Shown: positions 29,694 to 37,687, counted from the stretch's first letter. The stretch is DNA of 64,000 bases from Luteipulveratus flavus (GCF_029439465.1 NZ_JAROAV010000028.1:62001-126000); one strand, 5' to 3'. Notes: generated by a model from the letters alone, not told the origin. Program-made: numbers and translations.

Positions 29694-30475
29694 GCCGGCT
29701 GGAGCTCGCGAGGAGCAACCGACGTGCGGGCCGTCCGGGTGGCGCGTACCAGCAGCAGACCGAGCACGACGGCGATGCCCGCCCACAGCGTCAGCTGGGT
29801 CGCGAACGAGGCGAACCGGAAGTCGTACAGCGTCGTCGCGGGGAAGTCGTGCGGCACCTCGTGGTACGTCGGCATGAGCCGCGCCGCGACCAGCATGACC
29901 ACGCCGTACGCGGCGGATCCGGCTGCGACGCCGACGAATCCGCCATGACGACGGGACAGGTACGTGGCGAGGTACACCGCCGCGACCGCGACCACGACGC
30001 TGAGCGCGATGAACCCGAAGAAGGTCGTGGTGCGCTCGGCGATGGTGTCGGGGTCGCCCACGGCGGGCGGGTTCGGCGGGTACTTCGCGAACGGGACCGC
30101 GTACGCCGCGACGAAGCCGACCGCGACCGTCACAGCGGTGGTGACCTCCGAGCGCAACCGGCCCATGCGACCCATCGCGAGGGCGGACATCAGGCCGGCG
30201 AGACCGCCGAGGGCGGTGCCGAAGACCTGAGTGGCCGTGAGCAGCCCCCAGGTCGACTGGGTGCCGCGGGAGAAGAGCTCGTCCTCGTCCCCGTGATCGT
30301 GAGGAGCAGCAGGGGAGCTCGTGTGCGAGTGCGTGGTCGAGGGGGCGCCTTCCTCGACCGCGATCGCGGCGTTGACGGAGGGCTCACCGACGGTCCGGGC
30401 CACGCCGAAGGCCAGCAGGCCTGCGACGAACCCGGCGATGAGCCCGTAGACCAGGAGCTGACGGGCCGACAGCAA
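29690..30475 (-). CDS. cbtA: CbtA family predicted cobalt transporter subunit
   Basis: Predicted cobalt permease partner of CbtB, a pair known from genomic context under cobalamin riboswitches. The 261-residue protein has about five hydrophobic helices and, between TM1 and TM2, a histidine/acid-rich loop (SHTSSPAAPHDHGDEDE) that may bind metal. The start is TTG 30475, in frame with the cbtB stop just upstream and without a strong ribosome-binding site, so translation probably depends on cbtB; 12 bp separate them. Confidence 0.85.
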   Translation of the reverse strand: MLSARQLLVYGLIAGFVAGLLAFGVARTVGEPSVNAAIAVEEGAPSTTHSHTSSPAAPHDHGDEDELFSRGTQSTWGLLTATQVFGTALGGLAGLMSALAMGRMGRLRSEVTTAVTVAVGFVAAYAVPFAKYPPNPPAVGDPDTIAERTTTFFGFIALSVVVAVAAVYLATYLSRRHGGFVGVAAGSAAYGVVMLVAARLMPTYHEVPHDFPATTLYDFRFASFATQLTLWAGIAVVLGLLLVRATRTARTSVAPRELQPA

Positions 30476-30487
30476 CGTCTGCCGCGC

Positions 30488-30709
30488 TCAGTGGCAGGGG
30501 AAGCCGAGCAGGTGACGTCCGTCGTGGACCCACTCGTGCACGCCGGCGCCGGAGATCAGGTGCGTCGCACCCTGCTCGGCACCGACGAAGTACATCGCGA
30601 TCAGGGCGACCAGGCCGAAGAACGCGAGCCAGGGAAGCGTCTGGCGCACGGAGATCGTGGGGACCTCGACGGCGGTGGTGGGGGTGCTGACAGCGGCAGG
30701 CTGAGCCAT
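30488..30709 (-). CDS. cbtB: CbtB family predicted cobalt transporter subunit
   Basis: A 73-residue protein with one transmembrane helix (LPWLAFFGLVALIAMYFVG) and the diagnostic C-terminal metal-like motif HEWVHDGRHLLGFPCH. It is the first gene after a cobalamin riboswitch and ahead of cbtA, as in other predicted CbtAB systems. ATG 30709 has AGGAGG six bases upstream (30715-30720). The frame is open farther upstream only through the riboswitch. Confidence 0.92.
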   Translation of the reverse strand: MAQPAAVSTPTTAVEVPTISVRQTLPWLAFFGLVALIAMYFVGAEQGATHLISGAGVHEWVHDGRHLLGFPCH

Positions 30710-30734
30710 GGTGACCTCCTGGGATGGTGCGTCC

Positions 30735-30864
30735 CAAAGAATCGGATCGGGCACCGGTCGGTGCGCGATGTCTGCCGCGGACGGGGTCTGACTCGGCCCT
30801 GGAAAGGGCCACACAGTAGCGCCACTGCGCCGGATTCCCACCGGCTTCCCGTGGTCGCGGGCAG
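30735..30864 (-). promoter_or_regulatory. cobalamin riboswitch ahead of cbtB
   Basis: On the minus strand the leader shows the cobalamin aptamer elements in order: GGGAAGCCGGTGGGAATCC, then the B12-box-like GGCGCTACTGTG (a GCTACTG variant of the usual GCCACTG), then CCGAGTCAGA. The ends close in a P1-like helix (CTGCCCGCG near 30856-30864 with CGCGGCAG at 30772-30779). Downstream are a GCACCG/CGGTGC hairpin (30751-30764) and a GGGA/TCCC stem (30721-30735) abutting the AGGAGG of cbtB, consistent with translational control. Adenosylcobalamin should repress cobalt uptake. Confidence 0.88.
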
Positions 30865-30868
30865 GGTC

Positions 30869-30898
30869 AACCTATGCTCTGCCGAGCCGCGCGGTCAA
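30869..30898 (-). promoter_or_regulatory. sigma-A promoter of the cbtB riboswitch transcript
   Basis: On the minus strand TTGACC (30898-30893) and TAGGTT (30874-30869) are separated by 18 bp. This is a good housekeeping match that would start transcription at about 30862, exactly at the 5' strand of the riboswitch P1 helix. Confidence 0.7.
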
Positions 30899-30930
30899 TG
30901 CGCGCCGCGACCTGCTGAGGAGGAACGACG

Positions 30931-31545
30931 ATGGGGTCCCGACTGCTCGCCGTCGCGCACGCTCCGACGGCCGCGACGCGCACCGCGCGCTTCCCGCTGG
31001 ACGAGGACGAGCTGTCGCCGGTACCGGAGCTGGGCCCGCTCTCACGGCGCCTCACCTGGGCGACGTCGGGTCCCGAACGGCGTTGCTCAACAACGGCATC
31101 CGTCCTCGGCGTGAATGCATCGGGCGACGTCGCGTGGGCCGACCTCGACGCCGGTCGCTGGTCCGGGAAGAGCCTGGAGGAGGTCGTGGCGACCGACGGC
31201 GCGCAGGCACTCCAACGCTGGCTCGGCGACCCCGCGTACGACGGCCACGGCGGTGAGAGCGTCGCCGCGCTGCACGAGCGCGTACGCGGGTCGCTGGACC
31301 TCCACGAGGGCGACGGACTCGCGATCGTGGTCACCTCGCCCGCGGTGCTCCGGGCTCTCGTGGTGGTCGCGCTGGGAGCGCCCGCGGAGGCTCACCGGCA
31401 GGTCAGCGCCGGCCCGCTGGACGGGGTCGAGCTGAGCCGCGAGCGCCCGGGTGGGTCAGGCTGGAGTCTCGTGCGCCTGCGGCCGTACCCCCAGTGGCTC
31501 CAGGCCCGCGACCTCGCCGACGACCGTGATGGCGGGAGCGCCTAG
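30931..31545 (+). CDS. degenerate histidine-phosphatase family protein in the cob cluster
   Basis: A 204-residue protein with the phosphoglycerate-mutase-like fold by pattern: ATSGPERRCSTTA (where the family has A-SP-RC-QTA), the acidic DLDAGRWSGKSLEEV and GGESVAALHERV. The nucleophile motif RHG reads AHAP (LLAVAHAPTAAT) and the second histidine motif THG reads TSP (VVTSPAVLRA). A normal phosphohistidine mechanism therefore looks impaired. Context suggests a role like alpha-ribazole phosphatase or a non-catalytic cob factor. ATG 30931 has GAGGAGG eight bases upstream. Its last 90 bp overlap the 3' end of cobA in antisense. Confidence 0.82.
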   Translation: MGSRLLAVAHAPTAATRTARFPLDEDELSPVPELGPLSRRLTWATSGPERRCSTTASVLGVNASGDVAWADLDAGRWSGKSLEEVVATDGAQALQRWLGDPAYDGHGGESVAALHERVRGSLDLHEGDGLAIVVTSPAVLRALVVVALGAPAEAHRQVSAGPLDGVELSRERPGGSGWSLVRLRPYPQWLQARDLADDRDGGSA

Positions 31546-32535
31546 GCCGTTCGCCTGGACCGTCTCCGCCAGATGGGCGACCGTCGAGCGCACCACGCGC
31601 TGGGACGGCAGTCCGGCGTCGGCCACCGTCGCGGCCGGCGTCGTGGGGGGCAGGCCGGCGTCCCGCAGCGCCTCGAGGATCGCCGGCAGCGTGGCGACGG
31701 CCATGAGCAGCACGAGGGTCGTCCCGGACCGCGCCAGAGCCCCGTAGTCGACGGTGCTCGCGGGATCGTCGGGTGCGACGTGCCCGGAAACGACAGAGAA
31801 CCCCTGCGACAGACCGCGATGCGTGAGCGGGATGCCACCCAGCGCAGGTCCGGCGATGGCCGAGGAGACGCCGGGGACGACCACGACCTCGACGCTCGCG
31901 GCCGCGCAGGCGATCGCCTCCTCACCGCCCCGGCCGAACACGTAACCGTCCCCGCCCTTGAGTCGGACGACGTGCTGACCGGAACGCGCCCGTTCGACGA
32001 GCAGCGCGTTGATCGCCTCCTGGGACGTGGACCGCCCGCGCGGGACCTTGGCGACGTCGACGACCTCGACGTCCAGGCCGGCGAGCGCAGAGACGGGAGC
32101 GAGGCGGTCGCAGACCACCACGTCGGCGGCGGCGAGCGCGTCGCGTCCAGCCACGGTGAGCAGCCCGGGGTCGCCTGGTCCACCGCCGACGAGCGTGACG
32201 CGGCCGGCTCCGTTCCGACGGCGCGGCGAAGCCGTCCGGCGGTGCACGAGCCAGACCCGCGCCGTCCGGCACGCTGCGTCGAGAGCGGGGTCCGATGTCG
32301 TCGCGACGACCAGGTCGGCCGTGTCGAGATCAGGGATGCCCCAGCCGGCTCCGGTCCAGATGAGGAGTCCGCGGCTCGCCAGGTCCTCGACCGTGGCCGG
32401 TACGGCGGGAGCCGCGATCGTGAGCCGGGCGCCGGCGGCGAGCAGGCCCGTGGCCTCACCGACCAGCGACGCGCCCTCGCCGACCAGCAGCACCCGCCGC
32501 CCCTCGACGTCCAGCTCTGCGGTGTACGTCGTCAC
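31456..32535 (-). CDS. cobA: uroporphyrinogen-III C-methyltransferase with N-terminal precorrin-2 dehydrogenase-like domain
   Basis: Makes precorrin-2 by two SAM methylations, the branch point to cobalamin and sirohaem. The C-terminal ~245 residues are a full SUMT: VTLVGGGPGDPGLLTVAG, VVDVAKVPRGRSTSQE, RLKGGDGYVFGRGGEE, VVPGVSSAIAGPAL and GIPLTHRGLSQGF. The N-terminal ~108 residues resemble the CysG NAD domain but are short and lack the NVVD-type segment and dimerisation region. GTG 32535 overlaps the cobB/C stop (GTGA) with AGGAGG seven bases upstream. Total 359 residues; last gene of the chlID riboswitch operon. Confidence 0.93.
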   Translation of the reverse strand: MTTYTAELDVEGRRVLLVGEGASLVGEATGLLAAGARLTIAAPAVPATVEDLASRGLLIWTGAGWGIPDLDTADLVVATTSDPALDAACRTARVWLVHRRTASPRRRNGAGRVTLVGGGPGDPGLLTVAGRDALAAADVVVCDRLAPVSALAGLDVEVVDVAKVPRGRSTSQEAINALLVERARSGQHVVRLKGGDGYVFGRGGEEAIACAAASVEVVVVPGVSSAIAGPALGGIPLTHRGLSQGFSVVSGHVAPDDPASTVDYGALARSGTTLVLLMAVATLPAILEALRDAGLPPTTPAATVADAGLPSQRVVRSTVAHLAETVQANGLGAPAITVVGEVAGLEPLGVRPQAHETPA

Positions 32536-35003
32536 GACGCGGCCTCCTGTCGTGGGAGGGCCCGGACGAGCGCCCGTCCGAGACGTCGGGACGTGGCGGG
32601 CTCGCGGACGGCGATGCGGACCCAGGTGTCGTCCAGACCCGGGAACGTGTCCCCTCGCCGCAGGGCAAACCCGTTGTCTCGCAGCTTTTCTCGTACGCCA
32701 GAACCAGGTCGGGCGAGGACGAACGGCGCCTGCGAACCGGGGACGAACGGGACGCCCGCGTCGGCGAGGACCTGCTCCAGGACCTGCCGGTGCTCGACCA
32801 CCAGCGCGGCCCGTCGTTCGCTCTCCTGGACGGCGGCGTCGGACGAGCACGCAACCAGCGCGGCCAGGGCCGGCGCGCTCACCGACCAGTGCGGCTGCTG
32901 CTCCGCGAAGGCCCTCACGAGCTCGGGCTCGGCGACGAGGTAGCCGGCTCGGATGCCGGGGATGGCCCAGGTCTTGGTGAGGCTGCGTACGACCACGAGT
33001 CCCGAGCGCTGCTCTGCTGCAACGCTTTCCGGCTCACCTGGCACCGCGTCGAGGAACGCCTCGTCCACGACGACCACCCGGCCGGGCCGGAGCAGGGCGT
33101 GCAGGTCAGCGCGCTCGTGCAGGCGGCCGGTCGGGTTGGTGGGGTTGCCGACCAGGACGAGGTCGGCGTCGGCGGGTACGAGCGCCGGGTCGAGCGCGAA
33201 CCCGTCGGCGGCGTGCAGGACGACGTGCTCGGGCCGGCGTCCTGCTGCCTGCAGTGCCCGGTCCGGCTCGCTGAACTGCGGGTGCACGACGACGGGGCGA
33301 CGCCAGGAGCGCGCGCGGGCGATCAGCGTGAACGCCTCGGCGGCACCGGCGGTCGGCAGCACCTGGTCGCCGGGCCGGCGGTGCCGTGCGGCGATCGCGT
33401 CGACCGCGCGGGCCGGGCTCGGGTACGCGCGCTCCGCCAGCGCGGCGTGGAGAGCCTCCTCGAGCCACGGCGGCCGGTCGGCGTGCTGCACGTTGACCGC
33501 GAGGTCGACCAGGCCCGGTCCGACCTCCTCGTCCCCGTGGTGCCACGCCGAGACCGCCGGTCGAGTGCGCGTGTCCTGCTGGTTCACCCGGTCCGGATCC
33601 AGCAGGACACGCGCACTCGGCGAGGCAGGGGAGGTCAGTGCGGCGGGTGCGGCGGCTGCGGCGACGAACTGCTCGGCCGTCGACGGGTGGCCGGCCCAGT
33701 GAGTGTGCAGGTACGACGCGTGCACGGTCGGGCGGCCGACGCCGGCCGGGTCGAGCGCGAAGCCCTCCGGCGAGCCGTCCAGCAGCCACGCGGGCTCGGC
33801 ACCCGCTCGCTCGCTCACCGTGGTCCGGTGGAACTCGTGGCCGACGACAACGCCCTCATCGCCGGACGTCCTCGCGTGCCGGTAGCCCAGGGTGAGGCGC
33901 GTCGTCATCCGCGCGGTCACGGGCACCGCTCCGACCATCGGCGTCCCGTCCAGGGACTCGCACAGGTAGAGCAGGCCGGCGCACTCGGCGACGACGGGAA
34001 CTCCCGCCGCGACCGCCGTACGGACCGCGCGCAGCATCGGCTCGTTCGCCGCGAGCTCGGCGGCGTGGGTCTCGGGGAAGCCACCGCCCAGATAGATGCC
34101 ACGAGTGCCGTCGGGCAGCGCGTCGTCGGTCAGCGGGTCGAACTCGACCACGCGAGCCCCTGCTGCGCGCAGCAGCTCGTCCGTCTCGGCGTACCGAAAG
34201 GTGAAGGCCCGGCCGGCGGCGACGGCGACGACCGGTGCACCGGCGACCGGTGCACCGGCGACCGGTGCGACCTGCGCCGAGGCGTCCCACGGCTCGGCAT
34301 CCAGGTCCGGCGCGGTCGCGGCGATGCGCAGCACGGCGTCGAGGTCGACGTGCTCGGCGACGCGGCCGGCGAGCCGGTCGATCGTGGCCGCGGCCGACGG
34401 TTGCTCGGCGACCGGGACCAGGCCGAGGTGCCGGCTGGGCGCGACCACCCCGGCGTCCCGAGGCAGGACGCCGATGAGGGGAAAGCCCCTGTCCGCCAGG
34501 GCATCTCGGATCTCCTGCGTGTGCCGCGGTGAACCCACCTTGTTGAGGATCACGCCGGCGACAGCGACACCCGGCTCGAACGTCGCCAGCCCGTGGACCA
34601 CCGCCGCCACGGAGCGAGCGGCGTGCGAGGCGTCGACCACGAGCACGACCGGCGCTCCGATCAGCCCGGCCACGTGCGCGGTCGAGGCGAACCCCCGTCG
34701 TCCGGTCGCGCCGTCGTACAGACCCATGACGCCCTCGACGACGGCGACGTCCGCGTCGCGAGCGCCGTTCAGCAGCAGCGGGACGATGCGCTCCTCCCCG
34801 ACCAGCTGGGGGTCGAGGTTGCGCCCTGGCCGGCCGGTCGCGAGCGCGTGGTAGCCGGGGTCGATGTAGTCCGGCCCGATCTTGTGGCCCGCGACGGCGA
34901 GCCCGCGGCCGCGCAGCGCGGCCATCAGACCGGTGGCGACGGTGGTCTTGCCGTGGCCGGACGCGGGCGCGGCCACGACGAGCCGAGGCAGCCGGATCAC
35001 CAC
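32532..35003 (-). CDS. cobB: cobyrinic acid a,c-diamide synthase fused to a CobC-like aminotransferase
   Basis: An 823-residue two-enzyme protein. Residues 1 to ~455 are CobB (ATP-dependent a,c-diamidation): P-loop PASGHGKTT, KIGPDYIDPGYH, EGVMGLYDG and the glutaminase cysteine in VVAECAGLLYL. Residues ~490-823 are a PLP fold-type I enzyme of the CobC/CobD group (threonine-phosphate decarboxylase or aminotransferase for the aminopropanol arm), with GNPTNPTGRLHE, VVVDEAF and Lys677 in RSLTKTWAIPG. The linker includes a perfect palindrome (33562-33619) and CobB contains a 15-bp tandem repeat. GTG 35003 overlaps cobO by 7 bp; GTG 35000 is also possible. Confidence 0.93.
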   Translation of the reverse strand: MVIRLPRLVVAAPASGHGKTTVATGLMAALRGRGLAVAGHKIGPDYIDPGYHALATGRPGRNLDPQLVGEERIVPLLLNGARDADVAVVEGVMGLYDGATGRRGFASTAHVAGLIGAPVVLVVDASHAARSVAAVVHGLATFEPGVAVAGVILNKVGSPRHTQEIRDALADRGFPLIGVLPRDAGVVAPSRHLGLVPVAEQPSAAATIDRLAGRVAEHVDLDAVLRIAATAPDLDAEPWDASAQVAPVAGAPVAGAPVVAVAAGRAFTFRYAETDELLRAAGARVVEFDPLTDDALPDGTRGIYLGGGFPETHAAELAANEPMLRAVRTAVAAGVPVVAECAGLLYLCESLDGTPMVGAVPVTARMTTRLTLGYRHARTSGDEGVVVGHEFHRTTVSERAGAEPAWLLDGSPEGFALDPAGVGRPTVHASYLHTHWAGHPSTAEQFVAAAAAPAALTSPASPSARVLLDPDRVNQQDTRTRPAVSAWHHGDEEVGPGLVDLAVNVQHADRPPWLEEALHAALAERAYPSPARAVDAIAARHRRPGDQVLPTAGAAEAFTLIARARSWRRPVVVHPQFSEPDRALQAAGRRPEHVVLHAADGFALDPALVPADADLVLVGNPTNPTGRLHERADLHALLRPGRVVVVDEAFLDAVPGEPESVAAEQRSGLVVVRSLTKTWAIPGIRAGYLVAEPELVRAFAEQQPHWSVSAPALAALVACSSDAAVQESERRAALVVEHRQVLEQVLADAGVPFVPGSQAPFVLARPGSGVREKLRDNGFALRRGDTFPGLDDTWVRIAVREPATSRRLGRALVRALPRQEAAS
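33562..33619. repeat. perfect 21-bp-arm palindrome at the CobB-CobC junction
   Basis: Positions 33562-33582 are exactly the reverse complement of 33599-33619 (arms start CGAGTGCG and end CGCACTCG) around a 16-nt loop. It is in frame in the fusion gene and encodes about residues 462-481 (SARVLLDP...QDTRTRP), between the two enzyme domains. A perfect 42-nt pairing inside coding sequence is far beyond chance and suggests an inserted palindromic element or a retained intergenic hairpin. Confidence 0.85.
34231..34268. repeat. 15-bp tandem repeat in the CobB domain
   Basis: Two and a half copies of the unit ACCGGTGCACCGGCG (34231-34245, 34246-34260, partial to 34268). They encode a repeated Val-Ala-Gly-Ala-Pro stretch (APVAGAPVAGAPV) in the linker between the ATPase and glutaminase halves of CobB. 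A candidate length-variable site. Confidence 0.85.
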
Positions 35004-35611
35004 TCGATCCCCCGCTGGCCCTTCTGGCCGGCGTCCATCGGGTGGCGGACCTTGGTCATCTCGGTGACCAGGTCGGCGACCTCCAGGAGCCGGGGGTGCG
35101 CCCGCCGTCCGGTGATGACGACGTGCTGCTGGCCGGGCCGGTCGGCCAGGGTCGAGGCGACGTCCTCGGCGTCCACCCAGCCCCAGTGGATCGGGTAGGT
35201 GAACTCGTCCAGCACGTACAGCGTGTGGGTCTCGGCCGCGAGGCGGCGCTTGATCTCCGCCCAGCCCTCGGCGGCGGCCGCGGCGTGCTCGTCCTCGCTA
35301 CCGGCCTTGCGCGACCACGACCAGCCGGAGCCCATCTTGTGCCACTCGACCGGCCCGCCGACGCCCTCCTGCTCGTGCAGCGCGCCGAGGCGTTCGAGGA
35401 CGGCCTGCTCGCCGATGCGCCACTTCGCCGACTTCACGAACTGGAACACCCCGATCGACCAGCCCTGGTTCCAGCCGCGCAGCGCGAGTCCGAACGCGGC
35501 CGTGGACTTCCCCTTGCCGTCGCCGGTGTGGACCATGACGAGTGGCCGGTTGCGCCGCTGCCGGGTGGTGAGCTGGTCGTCGGGGACGACGGTCGGCTGC
35601 CCCTTCGGCAT
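34997..35611 (-). CDS. cobO: cob(I)yrinic acid a,c-diamide adenosyltransferase (CobO/CobA type)
   Basis: Transfers the 5'-deoxyadenosyl group of ATP to cobalt. It has 204 residues with the P-loop GDGKGKST (residues 30-37), AFGLALRGWNQGW, VLDEFTYPIHWGW and VITGRRAHPRLLEVADLVTEM, all family signatures. ATG 35611 overlaps the chlID stop by one base (TGATG) and its end overlaps the cobB/C start, so the operon is tightly coupled. Confidence 0.96.
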   Translation of the reverse strand: MPKGQPTVVPDDQLTTRQRRNRPLVMVHTGDGKGKSTAAFGLALRGWNQGWSIGVFQFVKSAKWRIGEQAVLERLGALHEQEGVGGPVEWHKMGSGWSWSRKAGSEDEHAAAAAEGWAEIKRRLAAETHTLYVLDEFTYPIHWGWVDAEDVASTLADRPGQQHVVITGRRAHPRLLEVADLVTEMTKVRHPMDAGQKGQRGIEW

Positions 35612-37644
35612 CAGGAGGCCCTCCGTCCGGCCGCGGCGACCAGGTGCTCGGCCGCCACCTCCCCGACGGCGACGTGCTCGGCACCGAGGTGCGCCGCGAG
35701 GTCGCGCGCGAGCCCCATGGTGAATCTCCCTGTCTCGCAGTCGATCACGACGGACGCGATGCCCGAGCTCGCGAGGTACGCGGCGGCCTGCTGCGACCGG
35801 CGTACGGCGTCGGCGCCGGCGGTGGCGCGACCGTCGGTCACCACGATGAGCAGCGGGCGCCGACGTGGGTCACGCAGCGACTCCAGGCGCAGCGTCTCCG
35901 CCGCGCGCAGCAGCCCCTCGGCGAGCGGTGTACGGCCGCCGGCGGGCATCTCCTGCAGACGCCGCGCCGCCACATCGACCGACGACGTCGGCGGCAGCAG
36001 CAGCTCGGCGTCGTCGCCGCGGAACGTCACCAGCCCGACCTTGTCGCGCCGCTGGTAGGCGTCCAGCAGCAGCGACAGCACGGCCGTCTTGACCTGCTCC
36101 ATCCGCCGACGGGCCGCCATCGAGCCGCTCGCGTCGACGCAGAGCAGCACGAGGTTGGACTCGCGGCCGATCCGCCTGGCGTACCGCAGGTCGGTCGGGG
36201 TGACGCGCAGCCGGCCGGCGCCGGGCGTACGGCGTCCGGCGGCTGCGTGGATCGTCGAGACCAGGTGCACGGACGAGCCGTCGCCGGGGGTACGCCGCGC
36301 GCCGGCCGTCCGTCCGCGGCTCGACTCCGCCGGCGAGCGACGGCCCACCTCGCCCGCTCCGGTACCCGACACGCTGAACAGCCGCGCGCGGTAGGGCGTG
36401 CCGGCGCCGGTGAGCGTCGACCCGCCGGACCCGGCCGGGGCCTGCGCCGGGGCGCGTTCCGGGGCGCGTTCCGGGGCCGCCTCCGAGGGCCCGTCGCCGG
36501 GCGCGTCCTCCCCCCCGACCGGGTCGGCGGTCGGTCCGTCGTTCGGCCCGCTGTCGCCACCCGACGGCCCGTTCCCGGGCCCGCTCTCCGGCTCGGGCTC
36601 GCCCCCGCCGGGCGGTGGCGGCGGCGGCTCCTCCTCGCCCAGGATCTGGTCGAGCAGGTCCTCGTCCAGGCCGGGCGCGTCGAACGGGTTACGACGGCGA
36701 CGGTGCGGGATGGAGAGCCGAGCGGCCGCGCGGATGTCCTCGATCGTCACCCGGTCCCGTCCGTGCCAGGCAGCGTGCGCGCTCGCGGCCCGCGCGGTGA
36801 CGATGTCGGCGCGCATGCCGTCGACCTCGAACGCTGCACAGACCTCGGCGATCTTGATCAGCGCAGCGTCGGACAGCTCGACCGAGCCGACCGCCGCCCT
36901 GGCCTGCTGCACCCGTCGGGCCAGGTCGCTCTCCCGCTCCTGCCAGTCCGCGACGAACCCGGCCGGGTCGGCGTCGTACGCCAGCCGCCGCCGTACGACG
37001 TCGACGCGGGTCCGCGGGTCCCTAGGCGCCGCGACCTCGACAGTGAGCCCGAACCGGTCCAGCAGCTGGGGCCGCAGCTCGCCCTCCTCGGGGTTCATCG
37101 TGCCGACGAGCACGAACCGCGACGCGTGGGAGACCGAGACGCCGTCCCGCTCGACGGTGGACCGGCCCATCGCCGCGGCGTCGAGCAGCACGTCGACCAG
37201 GTGGTCCTGCAGCAGGTTGACCTCGTCGACGTACAGCAGGCCGCGGTGCGCCGCGGCGAGCAGGCCGGGGTCGTACTCCGCGACGCCCTCCGCGAGGGCC
37301 TTGTGCAGGTGCAGCGAGCCGAGCAGACGGTCCTCGCTGGCCCCGACGGGCAGCTCGACGAGGCGTGCCGGGCGGCTGGAGGTGCCGATAGCGGTGTGCG
37401 GACCGTCCGGGCAGCGCGGGTCGGGAGCGGCCGGGTCGCACGAGAAGCGGCAGCCGGCGACGACGTCCACCGGCGGCAGCAGCGCGGTGAGCCCGCGGAC
37501 GGTGGTGGACTTGGCGGTGCCCTTCTCGCCGCGGACCAGGACGCCGCCGACGTCCGGCGCGACGGCCGTGATCAGCAGGGCGAGCGACATGTCGTCGGCG
37601 CCGACGACCGCGCTGAAGGGGAAGGTGGGTAGGGCTGCATGCAT
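35611..37644 (-). CDS. cobaltochelatase ATPase subunit, ChlI-ChlD fusion
   Basis: AAA+ plus VWA subunit that, with CobN, inserts cobalt into hydrogenobyrinic a,c-diamide. The ChlI half (residues 1 to ~335) has Walker A GEKGTAKST (39-47), the Walker B LLYVDEVNLL and the sensor VGTMNPEEGELRPQLLDRF. A Pro/Gly/Glu-rich linker (~340-470, with small APER repeats) leads to the ChlD/VWA half with MIDAS motif DASGS (Asp504). It resembles magnesium chelatase BchI-BchD rather than CobS/CobT, the usual actinobacterial solution. It is preceded by a cobalamin riboswitch; GGGAG lies six bases before ATG 37644. Confidence 0.93.
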   Translation of the reverse strand: MHAALPTFPFSAVVGADDMSLALLITAVAPDVGGVLVRGEKGTAKSTTVRGLTALLPPVDVVAGCRFSCDPAAPDPRCPDGPHTAIGTSSRPARLVELPVGASEDRLLGSLHLHKALAEGVAEYDPGLLAAAHRGLLYVDEVNLLQDHLVDVLLDAAAMGRSTVERDGVSVSHASRFVLVGTMNPEEGELRPQLLDRFGLTVEVAAPRDPRTRVDVVRRRLAYDADPAGFVADWQERESDLARRVQQARAAVGSVELSDAALIKIAEVCAAFEVDGMRADIVTARAASAHAAWHGRDRVTIEDIRAAARLSIPHRRRRNPFDAPGLDEDLLDQILGEEEPPPPPPGGGEPEPESGPGNGPSGGDSGPNDGPTADPVGGEDAPGDGPSEAAPERAPERAPAQAPAGSGGSTLTGAGTPYRARLFSVSGTGAGEVGRRSPAESSRGRTAGARRTPGDGSSVHLVSTIHAAAGRRTPGAGRLRVTPTDLRYARRIGRESNLVLLCVDASGSMAARRRMEQVKTAVLSLLLDAYQRRDKVGLVTFRGDDAELLLPPTSSVDVAARRLQEMPAGGRTPLAEGLLRAAETLRLESLRDPRRRPLLIVVTDGRATAGADAVRRSQQAAAYLASSGIASVVIDCETGRFTMGLARDLAAHLGAEHVAVGEVAAEHLVAAAGRRAS

Positions 37645-37687
37645 GCTGGACTCCCGCGGAACGTGCCGGGACCACGCGGCACGGTCG

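Noticed and set aside
34231-34268. Tandem repeat considered as a CRISPR array
   Set aside because: Units are contiguous 15-mers with no spacers, inside a coding linker; no cas genes in the window.
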